In this document: piece after piece, positions 13,715 to 26,683 of the stretch
How the letters are laid out: each line of letters starts with the position of its first letter
Numbering within the stretch: position 1 is the stretch's first letter
NCBI RefSeq assembly: GCF_050948215.1
Contig: NW_027488689.1
Span: 310,001 to 374,000 of the forward strand
DNA: 64,000 nucleotides
Direction of reading: 5' to 3'
Origin: Halictus rubicundus
Lineage: Eukaryota; Arthropoda; Insecta; Hymenoptera; Halictidae
Notes under the pieces: generated by a model
Seen by the model: the letters and a program-made list of their open reading frames with translations, nothing else
Told to the model about the DNA's origin: nothing
The model's database searches: none
Made by a program: the position numbers and the translations under genes

Positions 13715-14731
13715 GAGGATAGGATATGATAGAGGATAGGATAGGATAGGATAGAGGAAAGGATAGGATTGAGGATAGGATATGGGATTGGATAGGATAG
13801 AGCATAGGATAGGCTACAGGATAGGATAGGATAGAGGATAGGATAGCATAGGATAGAGGATAGGATAGGATAGAGGATAGGATAGGATAGAGGACAGGAT
13901 AGGATAGAGGATAGGATAGGATAGAGGATAGGATACTATAGAGGATAGGATAGGATAGAGGATAGGATAGGATAGAGGATAGGATAGAGGATAATATAGC
14001 GGATAGGATAGGATAGAGATTTGGAACGGATACATGATATTATACGATAGAGGATACGTAATGATAGATTATACGATATTATAGAGGATAGGATAGGATA
14101 GTGGATAGGATATTGTAGTGGATAGGATAGGATGGATGATAGGATATGATAGAGGATAGGATAGGATAGAGGATAGGATAGGGTAGGATACGGGATAGGA
14201 TAGGATAGAGGATAGGATAGGATTCAGGATAGGATAGGATGGAGGATAGGATAGGATAGAGGAAAGTATAGGATTGTGGATAGGATTGGATAGAGGATAG
14301 GATAGGATAGAGGATAGGATACGATGGATGATAGGATATGATAGAGGATATAATAGGATAGGATAGTGGATAGGATTTGATAGAGGATATAATAGGATAG
14401 GATAGTGGATAGGATTTGATAGAGGATACGATAGACGATATGATACTATAGAGGATAGGATAGGATAGAAGATAGGATAGGATAGAGGATTTGATAGGAT
14501 AAAGGATAGGATAGGACAGAAGATAGGATAGAGTATAGGATGGAGGATGGGATAGGATATATGATATTATCGGATACAGGATAGGATAGGATTGATGATA
14601 GGATTGGATAGAGGATAGGATAGGATAGAGGATAGGATAGAGGATAGAATAGGATAGAGGATAGGATACGATGGATGATAGGATATGATAGAGGATAGGA
14701 TAGGGTAAAGGATAGGATAGGATAGTGGATA
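13715..14731 (+). repeat. Module M3, copy 2
   Basis: Matches copy 1 at offset 11040 up to about 14299, then gains one 17-base monomer. Marker GATTCAGG is at 14221. It leads into M1. Confidence 0.8.
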
Positions 14732-15909
14732 GCATAATATAGAGGATAGGATAGAGGATAGGATGGAGGATAGGATAGGATATATGATATTATCGGATAC
14801 AGGATAGGATAGGATAGAACATAAGATATGATTGAGGATAGGAAAGTATAGAGGATAGGATAGAGGATTGGATAGGATAGAGGATTGGATAGGTTAGACT
14901 ATAGCGGATATTGTAGGATAGAGGATAGGATAGGATTGATGATAGGATTGGATAGATGATAGGATAGGATAGAGGATAGGATACGATGGATGATAGGATA
15001 TGATAGAGGATAGGATAGGATAAAGGATAGGATAGGATAGTGGATAGGATAGGATAGAAGATATAATAGGATAGAGGATAGGATAGGATAGAGGATAGGA
15101 TCGGATAGAAGATAGGATAGGATAGAGGATAGTATAGGATAGAGGATAGGATAGGATAGAGAATAGTATAGGATAGATGATATTATAGGATAGAGGATAG
15201 GATAGGATAGAGGATAGGATAGATGATTGGATAGGATAGAGGATAGGAACGGATAGAGGATAGGATAGGGGATTGGATAGGATAGAGGATAGGATAGGAT
15301 AGAGGATAGGATAGGGAAGAGGATAGGATAGAGAATAGTATAGGATAGGTGATATTATAGGATAGAGGATAGGATAGGATAGAGGGTAGGATAGGGTAGA
15401 GTATAGGATACAGAATAGGATAGGATAGAGGATAGGATAGGATAGAGTATAGGATACAGAATAGAGGATAGGATACGATAGAGGATAGTATTGGATAGAG
15501 GATAGGATAGGATAGAGGATAGTATAGGATAGAGGATAGGATAGGATAGAGAATAGTATAGCATAGATGATATTATAGGATAGAGGATAGGATAGGATAG
15601 AGGATAGGATCGGATAGAGCATAGGATAGGTGATTGGATGGGATAGAGGATAGGAAAAGATAGAGGATGGTATAGGATAGAGGATAACATAGGATAGAAA
15701 ATAATATAGGATAGAGGATATTATAGGATAGAGGATAGGATAGGATAGAGGATAGGAACGGATAGAGGATAGGATAGGGGATTGGATAGGATAGAGGATT
15801 GGATAGGATAGGGGATAGGATAGGGTAGAGGATAGTATAGAGAATAGGATAGGATAGATAATAGGATAGGATAGAGGATAGGATAGGGGATTGGATAGGA
15901 TAGAGGATA
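14732..15909 (+). repeat. Module M1, copy 5 (short form)
   Basis: Lacks 221 bases (13 x 17 in length) relative to copy 1 before the marker at 15355. It also has a 63-base deletion near 15845 that removes the GTGGTTAGG segment found in other copies followed by M4. It is followed by M4. Confidence 0.8.
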
Positions 15910-17220
15910 GGATTGGATAGAGGATACGATAGGGGATTGGGTAGTATAGAGGATAGGATAGGATACGATAGCGGATAGTATAGGATAGAGGATAGGATAG
16001 GATAGAGAATAGTATAGGATAGAGGATAGGATCGGATAGAGGATAGGATAGGGTAGAGGATAGGATAGGATAGAGGATAGGATAGGATAGAGGATAGGAT
16101 AGGGTAGAGTATAGGATACAGAATAGGATAGGATAGAGGATAGGATAGGATAGAGGATAGGATCGGATAGAGGATAGGATAGGATAGATGATAGGATCGT
16201 ATAGGGGATAGGATAGGTGAGTGGATAGGATAGAGGATAGGATAGGATTGGGGATGGGATAGGATAGATGATAGTATAGGATGGAGGATATGATATGGTA
16301 GAGGATAGGATAGAGAATAGGATAGATGATAGTATAGGATAGAGGATAGGATCGGATAGAGGATAGGATCGGATAGAGGATAGGATAGGATAGAGGATAG
16401 GATAGGATAGAGGATATGATAGGGTTGAGGATAGGACAGGATTGAGGATAGGATAGGATAGTGGATAGGATAGGGGATTGTTATAAGATAGAGGATAGGA
16501 TAGGATAGGATAGATGATAGTATAGGGTAGAGGATAGGATAGGATTGAGGATGGGATAGGATAGTGGATAGGATAGGATAGAACAGACGATAGACTATAG
16601 GATAGAGAATAGGATAGATGATAGTATAGGACAGAGGATTGGATAGGATAGTTGATAGGATTGGATAGAGGATAGGATAGGGGATTGGGTAGTATAGAGT
16701 ATAGGATTGGATAAAGGATAGGATACGATAGAGGATAGTTTAGGATAGAGGATAGGATAGGATAGAGCATAGTATAGGATAGATGATATTATAGGATAGA
16801 GGATATTATAGGATAGAGGATAGGATAGGATAGAGGATAGTATAGGATAGATGATATTATAGGATAGAGGATATTATAGGATAGAGGATAGGATAGGATA
16901 GAGGATAGGATCGGATAGAGGATAGGATAGGGGATTGGATAGGATAGAGGATAGGATAGGATAGAGGACAGGATAGGGTAGAGGATAGGATAGAGAATAG
17001 GATAGGATAGAGGATAGGATAGGATAGAGGATAGGATCGGATAGAGGATAGGATACGTTAGAGGAAAGTATAGGATAGAGGATAGGATAGGATAGAGAAT
17101 AGTATAGGATAGAGGATAGGATAGGATAGAGGATACGATATTATAGAGGATAGGATAGGATAGAGGATAGGATCGGATAGAGGATAGGATAGGGGATTGG
17201 ATAGGATAGAAGATAGTATA
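15910..17220 (+). repeat. Module M4, copy 3
   Basis: Marker TTGTTATAAG at 16478. It runs to GGTAGGATACGGG, where it joins a longer M3 tail than copies 1 and 2 do. Confidence 0.8.
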
Positions 17221-17772
17221 GGGTAGGATACGGGATAGGATAGGATAGAGGATAGGATAGGATTCAGGATAGGATAGGATGGAGGATAGGATAGGATAGA
17301 GGAAAGTATAGGATTGTGGATAGGATTGGATAGAGGATAGGATAGGATAGAGGATAGGATACGATGGATGATAGGATATGATAGAGGATATAATAGGATA
17401 GGATAGTGGATAGGATTTGATAGAGGATATAATAGGATAGGATAGTGGATAGGATTTGATAGAGGATACGATAGACGATATGATACTATAGAGGATAGGA
17501 TAGGATAGAAGATAGGATAGGATAGAGGATTTGATAGGATAAAGGATAGGATAGGACAGAAGATAGGATAGAGTATAGGATGGAGGATAGGATAGGATAT
17601 ATGATATTATCGGATACAGGATAGGATAGGATTGATGATAGGATTGGATAGAGGATAGGATAGGATAGAGGATAGGATAGAGGATAGAATAGGATAGAGG
17701 ATAGGATACGATGGATGATAGGCATATGATAGAGGATAGGATAGGGTAAAGGATAGGATAGGATAGTGGATA
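17221..17772 (+). repeat. Module M3, distal half
   Basis: Matches 14181-14731 at offset 3040, including GATTCAGG at 17261. A single-base C insertion at about 17722 (GGCATATG against GGATATG) is the only non-unit-length indel I noticed between these copies. Confidence 0.8.
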
Positions 17773-19013
17773 GCATAATATAGAGGATAGGATAGAGGAT
17801 AGGATGGAGGATAGGATAGGATATATGATATTATCGGATACAGGATAGGATAGGATAGAACATAAGATATGATTGAGGATAGGAAAGTATAGAGGATAGG
17901 ATAGAGGATTGGATAGGATAGAGGATTGGATAGGTTAGACTATAGCGGATATTGTAGGATAGAGGATAGGATAGGATTGATGATAGGATTGGATAGATGA
18001 TAGGATAGGATAGAGGATAGGATACGATGGATGATAGGATATGATAGAGGATAGGATAGGATAAAGGATAGGATAGGATAGTGGATAGGATAGGATAGAA
18101 GATAGGATAGGATAGAGGATAGGATAGGATAGAGGATAGGATCGGATAGAAGATAGGATAGGATAGAGGATAGTATAGGATAGAGGATAGGATAGGATAG
18201 AGAATAGTATAGGATAGATGATATTATAGGATAGAGGATAGGATAGGATAGAGGATAGGATAGATGATTGGATAGGATAGAGGATAGGAACGGATAGAGG
18301 ATAGGATAGGGGATTGGATAGGATAGAGGATAGGATAGGATAGAGGATAGGATAGGGAAGAGGATAGGATAGAGAATAGTATAGGATAGGTGATATTATA
18401 GGATAGAGGATAGGATAGGATAGAGGGTAGGATAGGGTAGAGTATAGGATACAGAATAGGATAGGATAGAGGATAGGATAGGATAGAGTATAGGATACAG
18501 AATAGAGGATAGGATACGATAGAGGATAGTATTGGATAGAGGATAGGATAGGATAGAGGATAGTATAGGATAGAGGATAGGATAGGATAGAGAATAGTAT
18601 AGCATAGATGATATTATAGGATAGAGGATAGGATAGGATAGAGGATAGGATCGGATAGAGCATAGGATAGGTGATTGGATGGGATAGAGGATAGGAAAAG
18701 ATAGAAGATGGTATAGGATAGAGGATAACATAGGATAGAAAATAATATAGGATAGAGGATATTATAGGATAGAGGATAGGATAGGATAGAGGATAGGAAC
18801 GGATAGAGGATAGGATAGGGGATTGGATAGGATAGAGGATTGGATAGGATAGGGGATAGGATAGGGTAGAGGATAGTATAGAGAATAGTATAGGATAGTG
18901 GTTAGGATAGGATAGAGGATAGGATAGGGTAGAGGATAGGATAGAGAATAGGATAGGATAGATAATAGGATAGGATAGAGGATAGGATAGGGGATTGGAT
19001 AGGATAGAGGATA
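17773..19013 (+). repeat. Module M1, copy 6 (short form)
   Basis: Same short form as copy 5 (221 bases less than copy 1 before marker 18396) but without the 63-base deletion. It is followed by M4. Confidence 0.8.
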
Positions 19014-20325
19014 GGATTGGATAGAGGATACGATAGGGGATTGGGTAGTATAGAGGATAGGATAGGATACGATAGCGGATAGTATAGGATAGAGGATAGG
19101 ATAGGATAGAGAATAGTATAGGATAGAGGATAGGATCGGATAGAGGATAGGATAGGGTAGAGGATAGGATAGGATAGAGGATAGGATAGGATAGAGGATA
19201 GGATAGGGTAGAGTATAGGATACAGAATAGGATAGGATAGAGGATAGGATAGGATAGAGGATAGGATCGGATAGAGGATAGGATAGGATAGATGATAGGA
19301 TCGTATAGGGGATAGGATAGGTGAGTGGATAGGATAGAGGATAGGATAGGATTGGGGATGGGATAGGATAGATGATAGTATAGGATGGAGGATATGATAT
19401 GGTAGAGGATAGGATAGAGAATAGGATAGATGATAGTATAGGATAGAGGATAGGATCGGATAGAGGATAGGATCGGATAGAGGATAGGATAGGATAGAGG
19501 ATAGGATAGGATAGAGGATATGATAGGGTTGAGGATAGGACAGGATTGAGGATAGGATAGGATAGTGGATAGGATAGGGGATTGTTATAAGATAGAGGAT
19601 AGGATAGGATAGGATAGATGATAGAATAGGGTAGAGGATAGGATAGGATTGAGGATGGGATAGGATAGTGGATAGGATAGGATAGAACAGACGATAGACT
19701 ATAGGATAGAGAATAGGATAGATGATAGTATAGGACAGAGGATTGGATAGGATAGTTGATAGGATTGGATAGAGGATAGGATAGGGGATTGGGTAGTATA
19801 GAGTATAGGATTGGATAAAGGATAGGATACGATAGAGGATAGTTTAGGATAGAGGATAGGATAGGATAGAGCATAGTATAGGATAGATGATATTATAGGA
19901 TAGAGGATATTATAGGATAGAGGATAGGATAGGATAGAGGATAGTATAGGATAGATGATATTATAGGATAGAGGATATTATAGGATAGAGGATAGGATAG
20001 GATAGAGGATAGGATCGGATAGAGGATAGGATAGGGGATTGGATAGGATAGAGGATAGGATAGGATAGAGGACAGGATAGGGTAGAGGATAGGATAGAGA
20101 ATAGGATAGGATAGAGGATAGGATAGGATAGAGGATAGGATCGGATAGAGGATAGGATACGTTAGAGGAAAGTATAGGATAGAGGATAGGATAGGATAGA
20201 GAATAGTATAGGATAGAGGATAGGATAGGATAGAGGATACGATATTATAGAGGATAGGATAGGATAGAGGATAGGATCGGATAGAGGATAGGATAGGGGA
20301 TTGGATAGGATAGAAGATAGTATAG
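19014..20325 (+). repeat. Module M4, copy 4
   Basis: Marker TTGTTATAAG at 19582. The copy is lost near 20325, where earlier copies have TATAGGGTAGG but this one reads TATAGGATAGAGG and enters the next family. Confidence 0.8.
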
Positions 20326-20940
20326 GATAGAGGATAGGATAGGATAGAGGATAGGATAGGGTAGAAGATAGGATAGGATAGGATAGAGGATAGAATGGGG
20401 TAGAGGTTAGGATCGGATAGAGGATAGGTTGGGGATTGGATAGGATAGAGGATAGGATAGGGTAGAGGATAGGATAGGGTAGAGGATAGGATAGGATAGA
20501 GGGTAGGATAGGATAGAGGTTAGGATAGGGTAGAGTATAGGATACAGAATAGGATAGGATAGAGGATATGATAGGATAGAGGATAGGATCGGATAGAGGA
20601 TAGGATAGGATAGAGGATAGGATCGGATAGAGGATAGGATACGATAGAGGATAGTATAGGATAGAGGTTAGGATCGGATAGAGGATAGGATAGGGGATTG
20701 GATAGGATAGAGGATAGGATAGGGTAGAGGATAGGATAGAGAATAGGATAGGATAGAGGATAGGATAGGATAGAGGATAGGATCGGATAGAGGATAGGAT
20801 ACGATAGAGGATAGTATAGGATAGAGGTTAGGATCGGATAGAGGATAGGATAGGGGATTGGATAGGATAGAGGATAGGATAGGGTAGAGGATAGGATAGA
20901 GAATAGGATAGGATAGAGGATAGGATAGGATAGAGGATAG
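20326..20940 (+). repeat. Family 2 B block, copy 1
   Basis: First appearance of a block marked by GAATGGGGTAGAGGTTAGG (20393) and GGATAGGTTGGGGATTGG. It contains a 160-base tandem pair at 20613-20772 and 20773-20932. The same block starts 2048 bases downstream. It is followed by M1 and M4 pieces. Confidence 0.8.
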
Positions 20941-21586
20941 GATAGAGAATAGTATAGGATAGGTGATATTATAGGATAGAGGATAGGATAGGATAGAGGG
21001 TAGGATAGGGTAGAGTATAGGATACAGAATAGGATAGGATAGAGGATAGGATAGGATAGAGTATAGGATACAGAATAGAGGATAGGATACGATAGAGGAT
21101 AGTATTGGATAGAGGATAGGATAGGATAGAGGATAGTATAGGATAGAGGATAGGATAGGATAGAGAATAGTATAGCATAGATGATATTATAGGATAGAGG
21201 ATAGGATAGGATAGAGGATAGGATCGGATAGAGCATAGGATAGGTGATTGGATGGGATAGAGGATAGGAAAAGATAGAGGATGGTATAGGATAGAGGATA
21301 ACATAGGATAGAAAATAATATAGGATAGAGGATATTATAGGATAGAGGATAGGATAGGATAGAGGATAGGAACGGATAGAGGATAGGATAGGGGATTGGA
21401 TAGGATAGAGGATTGGATAGGATAGGGGATAGGATAGGGTAGAGGATAGTATAGAGAATAGTATAGGATAGTGGTTAGGATAGGATAGAGGATAGGATAG
21501 GGTAGAGGATAGGATAGAGAATAGGATAGGATAGATAATAGGATAGGATAGAGGATAGGATAGGGGATTGGATAGGATAGAGGATA
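20941..21586 (+). repeat. Module M1, distal part
   Basis: Matches M1 copy 1 from about 821 (offset 20124) to the point of entry into M4. The opening and the monomer run are missing. Confidence 0.8.
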
Positions 21587-22360
21587 GGATTGGATAGAGG
21601 ATACGATAGGGGATTGGGTAGTATAGAGGATAGGATAGGATACGATAGCGGATAGTATAGGATAGAGGATAGGATAGGATAGAGAATAGTATAGGATAGA
21701 GGATAGGATCGGATAGAGGATAGGATAGGGTAGAGGATAGGATAGGATAGAGGATAGGATAGGATAGAGGATAGGATAGGGTAGAGTATAGGATACAGAA
21801 TAGGATAGGATAGAGGATAGGATAGGATAGAGGATAGGATCGGATAGAGGATAGGATAGGATAGATGATAGGATCGTATAGGGGATAGGATAGGTGAGTG
21901 GATAGGATAGAGGATAGGATAGGATTGGGGATGGGATAGGATAGATGATAGTATAGGATGGAGGATATGATATGGTAGAGGATAGGATAGAGAATAGGAT
22001 AGATGATAGTATAGGATAGAGGATATTATAGGATAGAGGATAGGATAGGATAGAGGATAGGATCGGATAGAGGATTGGATAGGGGATTGGATAGGATAGA
22101 GGATAGGATAGGATAGAGGACAGGATAGGGTAGAGGATAGGATAGAGAATAGGATAGGATAGAGGATAGGATAGGATAGAGGATAGGATCGGATAGAGGA
22201 TAGGATACGTTAGAGGAAAGTATAGGATAGAGGATAGGATAGGATAGAGAATAGTATAGGATAGAGGATAGGATAGGATAGAGGATACGATATTATAGAG
22301 GATAGGATAGGATAGAGGATAGGATCGGATAGAGGATAGGATAGGGGATTGGATAGGATA
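21587..22360 (+). repeat. Module M4 with internal deletion
   Basis: Matches M4 copy 1 up to 22020 (equivalent to 5366), then resumes at the equivalent of 5893. About 526 bases are missing, including the TTGTTATAAG marker. The M4 copy at 26684 has the same start and no deletion. Confidence 0.75.
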
Positions 22361-23512
22361 GAGGATAGTATAGGATAGAGGATAGGATAGGATAGAGGAT
22401 AGGATAGGGTAGAAGATAGGATAGGATAGGATAGAGGATAGAATGGGGTAGAGGTTAGGATCGGATAGAGGATAGGTTGGGGATTGGATAGGATAGAGGA
22501 TAGGATAGGGTAGAGGATAGGATAGGGTAGAGGATAGGATAGGATAGAGGGTAGGATAGGATAGAGGTTAGGATAGGGTAGAGTATAGGATACAGAATAG
22601 GATAGGATAGAGGATATGATAGGATAGAGGATAGGATCGGATAGAGGATAGGATAGGATAGAGGATAGGATCGGATAGAGGATAGGATACGATAGAGGAT
22701 AGTATAGGATAGAGGTTAGGATCGGATAGAGGATAGGATAGGGGATTGGATAGGATAGAGGATAGGATAGGGTAGAGGATAGGATAGAGAATAGGATAGG
22801 ATAGAGGATAGGATAGGATAGAGGATAGGATCGGATAGAGGATAGGATACGATAGAGGATAGTATAGGATAGAGGTTAGGATCGGATAGAGGATAGGATA
22901 GGGGATTGGATAGGATAGAGGATAGGATAGGGTAGAGGATAGGATAGAGAATAGGATAGGATAGAGGATAGGATAGGATAGAGGATAGGATCGGATAGAG
23001 GATAGGATACGTTAGAGGAAAGTATAGGATAGAGGATAGGATAGGATAGAGAATAGTATAGGATAGAGGATAGGATAGGATAGAGGATACGATATTATAG
23101 AGGATAGGATAGGATAGAGGATAGGATCGGATAGAGGATAGGATAGGGGATTGGATAGGATAGAGGATAGTATAGGATAGAGGATAGGATAGGATAGAGG
23201 ATAGGATAGGGTAGAAGATAGGATAGGATAGGATAGAGGATAGAATGGGGTAGAGGTTAGGATCGGATAGAGGATAGGTTGGGGATTGGATAGGATAGAG
23301 GATAGGATAGGGTAGAGGATAGGATAGGGTAGAGGATAGGATAGGATAGAGGATAGGATAGGATAGAGGTTAGGATAGGGTAGAGTATAGGATACAGAAT
23401 AGGATAGGATAGAGGATATGATAGGATAGAGGATACTATCGGATAGAGGATAGGATAGGATAGAGGATAGGATCGGATAGAGGATAGGATACGATAGAGG
23501 ATAGTATAGGTT
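22120..23512 (+). repeat. 802-base tandem repeat, about 1.7 copies
   Basis: GAATGGGGTAGAGG occurs at 22441 and 23243, and GAGGATAGTATAGGATAGAG at 22361 and 23163, 802 bases apart in both cases. The second unit follows the first until about 23512. The first unit contains a 160-base tandem pair (22661-22820, 22821-22980, with the start of a third). The arrangement is repeated 5622 bases downstream. Confidence 0.8.
22661..22980 (+). repeat. 160-base tandem pair
   Basis: Two adjacent 160-base units starting GAGGATAGGATCGGATA, each with AGAGGTTAGGATCGG (22711, 22871). Equivalent pairs lie at 20613-20932, 28283-28602 and 32972-33291, always with exactly two full units. Confidence 0.85.
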
Positions 23513-25335
23513 AGAGGATAGGATAGGATAGAGAATAGTATAGAATAGATGATATTATAGGATAGAGGATAGGATAGGATAGAGGATAGGATAGAGGATA
23601 GGATAGAGGATAGGATAGAGGATAGGATAGAAGATTGGATAGGATAGAGTATAGGATAGGATAGCGGATAGGATAGAATGGAGTATAGGATAGGATTGAG
23701 GATACGATAGGGTTCAGGATAGGATAGGATAGAGGATAGGATACGATAGAGGATAGTATAGGATAGAGGATAGGATAGGATAGAGAATAGTATAGGATAG
23801 ATGATATTGTAGGATAGAGGATATTATAGGATACAGGATAGGACAGGATAGAGGATAGGATCGGATAGAGGATAGGATAGGGTTGAGGATAGGACAGGAT
23901 TGAAGATAGGATAGGATAGTGGATAGGATAGGGGATTCGATAAGATAGAGGATAGTATAGGATAGAGGATAGGATAGGATAGAGAATAGTATAGGATAGA
24001 TGATATTGTAGGATAGAGGATATTATAGGATACAGGATAGGACAGGATAGAGGATAGGATCGGATAGAGGATAGGATCGGATAGAGGATAGGATAGGGTA
24101 GAGGATAGGATAGGATGGAGGATATAATAGGATAGAGGATAGGATAGGATAGAGAATAGTATAGGATAGATGATATTGTAGGATAGAGGATATTATAGGA
24201 TAGAGGATAGGATAGGATAGAGGATAGGATAGGATAGAGGATAGGATAGGGTTGAGGATAGGACAGGATTGAAGATAGGATAGGATAGTGGATAGGATTG
24301 TGGATTCGATAAGATAGAGGATAGGATAGGGTAGAGGATAGGATAGGGTAGAGGATAGGATAGGATAGAGGATAGGATAGGATAGAGGTTAGGATAGGGT
24401 AGAGTATAGGATACAGAATAGGATAGGATAGAGGATATGATAGGATAGAGGATACTATCGGATAGAGGATAGGATAGGATAGAGGATAGGATCGGATAGA
24501 GGATAGGATACGATAGAGGATAGTATAGGTTAGAGGATAGGATAGGATAGAGAATAGTATAGAATAGATGATATTATAGGATAGAGGATAGGATAGGATA
24601 GAGGATAGGATAGAGGATAGGATAGAGGATAGGATAGAGGATAGGATAGAAGATTGGATAGGATAGAGTATAGGATAGGATAGCGGATAGGATAGAATGG
24701 AGTATAGGATAGGATTGAGGATACGATAGGGTTCAGGATAGGATAGGATAGAGGATAGGATACGATAGAGGATAGTATAGGATAGAGGATAGGATAGGAT
24801 AGAGAATAGTATAGGATAGATGATATTGTAGGATAGAGGATATTATAGGATACAGGATAGGACAGGATAGAGGATAGGATCGGATAGAGGATAGGATAGG
24901 GTTGAGGATAGGACAGGATTGAAGATAGGATAGGATAGTGGATAGGATAGGGGATTCGATAAGATAGAGGATAGTATAGGATACAGGATAGGATAGGATA
25001 GAGAATAGTATAGGATAGATGATATTGTAGGATAGAGGATATTATAGGATACAGGATAGGACAGGATAGAGGATAGGATCGGATAGAGGATAGGATCGGA
25101 TAGAGGATAGGATAGGGTAGAGGATAGGATAGGATGGAGGATATAATAGGATAGAGGATAGGATAGGATAGAGAATAGTATAGGATAGATGATATTGTAG
25201 GATAGAGGATATTATAGGATAGAGGATAGGATAGGATAGAGGATAGGATAGGATAGAGGATAGGATAGGGTTGAGGATAGGACAGGATTGAAGATAGGAT
25301 AGGATAGTGGATAGGATTGTGGATTCGATAAGATA
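23298..25335 (+). repeat. 1019-base tandem pair, family 2 copy a
   Basis: Two adjacent units of 1019 bases (23298-24316, 24317-25335). Markers: GGTTCAGG at 23711 and 24730, TTGTGGATTCGAT at 24298 and 25317. A small difference (GATAGAGG against GATACAGG near 24985) shows the units are not perfectly identical. Each unit contains a run of four 12-base monomers (23582-23629, 24601-24648). Confidence 0.85.
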
Positions 25336-26078
25336 GAGGATAGGATAGGATAGGATAGATGATAGTATAGGATAGAGGATAGGATAGGATTGAGGATAGG
25401 ATAGGATAGTGGATAGGATGGGATAGAACAGACGATAGAGGATAGGATAGAGAATAGGATAGATGATTGTATTGGATAGAGGATTGGATAGGATAGAGGA
25501 TAGGATTGGATAGAGGATAGGATAGGGGATTGGGTAGTATAGAGGATAGGATAGGATAAAGGATAGGATACGATAGAGGATAGTATTGGATAGAGGATAG
25601 GATAGGATAGAGGATAGGATCGGATAGAATATAGGATAGGTGATTGGATAGGATAGAGGATAGGATAAGATAGAGGACAGGATAGGGTAGAGGATAGGAT
25701 AGAGAAGAGGATAGGATAGAGGATAGGATAGGATAGAGGATAGGATCGGATAGAGGATAGGATACGTTAGAGGAAAGTATAGGATAGAGGATAGGATAGG
25801 ATAGAGAATAGTATAGGATAGAGGATAGGATAGGATAGAGGATACGATATTATAGAGGATAGGATAGGATAGAGGATAGGACCGGATAGAGGATAGGATA
25901 GGGGATTGGATAGGATAGACGATAGTATAGGATAGAGGATAGGATAGGGTAGAAGATAGGATAGGATAGGATAGAGCATAGTATAGGATAGATGATATTA
26001 TAGGATACAGGATATTATAGGATAGAGGATAGGATAGGATAGAGGATAGTATAGGATAGATGATATTATAGGATAGAG
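25336..26078 (+). repeat. Family 2 tail block, copy a
   Basis: Marked by GGATGGGATAGAACAGACG, GGATAAGATAGAGGACAGG and AGAGCATAGTATAGG (GCATAG at 25976). The same 743 bases occur at 30958-31700, and with one additional monomer at 34628-35387. Parts recur at 38241 and 39825. Confidence 0.8.
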
Positions 26079-26683
26079 GATAGGATAGGATAGAGGGTAG
26101 GATAGGGTAGAGTATAGGATACAGAATAGGATAGGATAGAGGATAGGATAGGATAGAGTATAGGATACAGAATAGAGGATAGGATACGATAGAGGATAGT
26201 ATTGGATAGAGGATAGGATAGGATAGAGGATAGTATAGGATAGAGGATAGGATAGGATAGAGAATAGTATAGCATAGATGATATTATAGGATAGAGGATA
26301 GGATAGGATAGAGGATAGGATCGGATAGAGCATAGGATAGGTGATTGGATGGGATAGAGGATAGGAAAAGATAGAGGATGGTATAGGATAGAGGATAACA
26401 TAGGATAGAAAATAATATAGGATAGAGGATATTATAGGATAGAGGATAGGATAGGATAGAGGATAGGAACGGATAGAGGATAGGATAGGGGATTGGATAG
26501 GATAGAGGATTGGATAGGATAGGGGATAGGATAGGGTAGAGGATAGTATAGAGAATAGTATAGGATAGTGGTTAGGATAGGATAGAGGATAGGATAGGGT
26601 AGAGGATAGGATAGAGAATAGGATAGGATAGATAATAGGATAGGATAGAGGATAGGATAGGGGATTGGATAGGATAGAGGATA
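26079..26683 (+). repeat. Module M1, distal part
   Basis: Re-entry into family 1: AGAGGGTAGGATAGGGTAGA followed by the rest of M1 at offset 25221 from copy 1. Family 2 copy b departs from copy a at this point. Confidence 0.8.

Noticed and set aside
20613..20932. The 160-base pairs as nucleosome-length units of a separate satellite
   Set aside because: The 160 bases are ordinary 17- and 12-base monomers of the surrounding array, and exactly two units occur at each site. There is no independent satellite.
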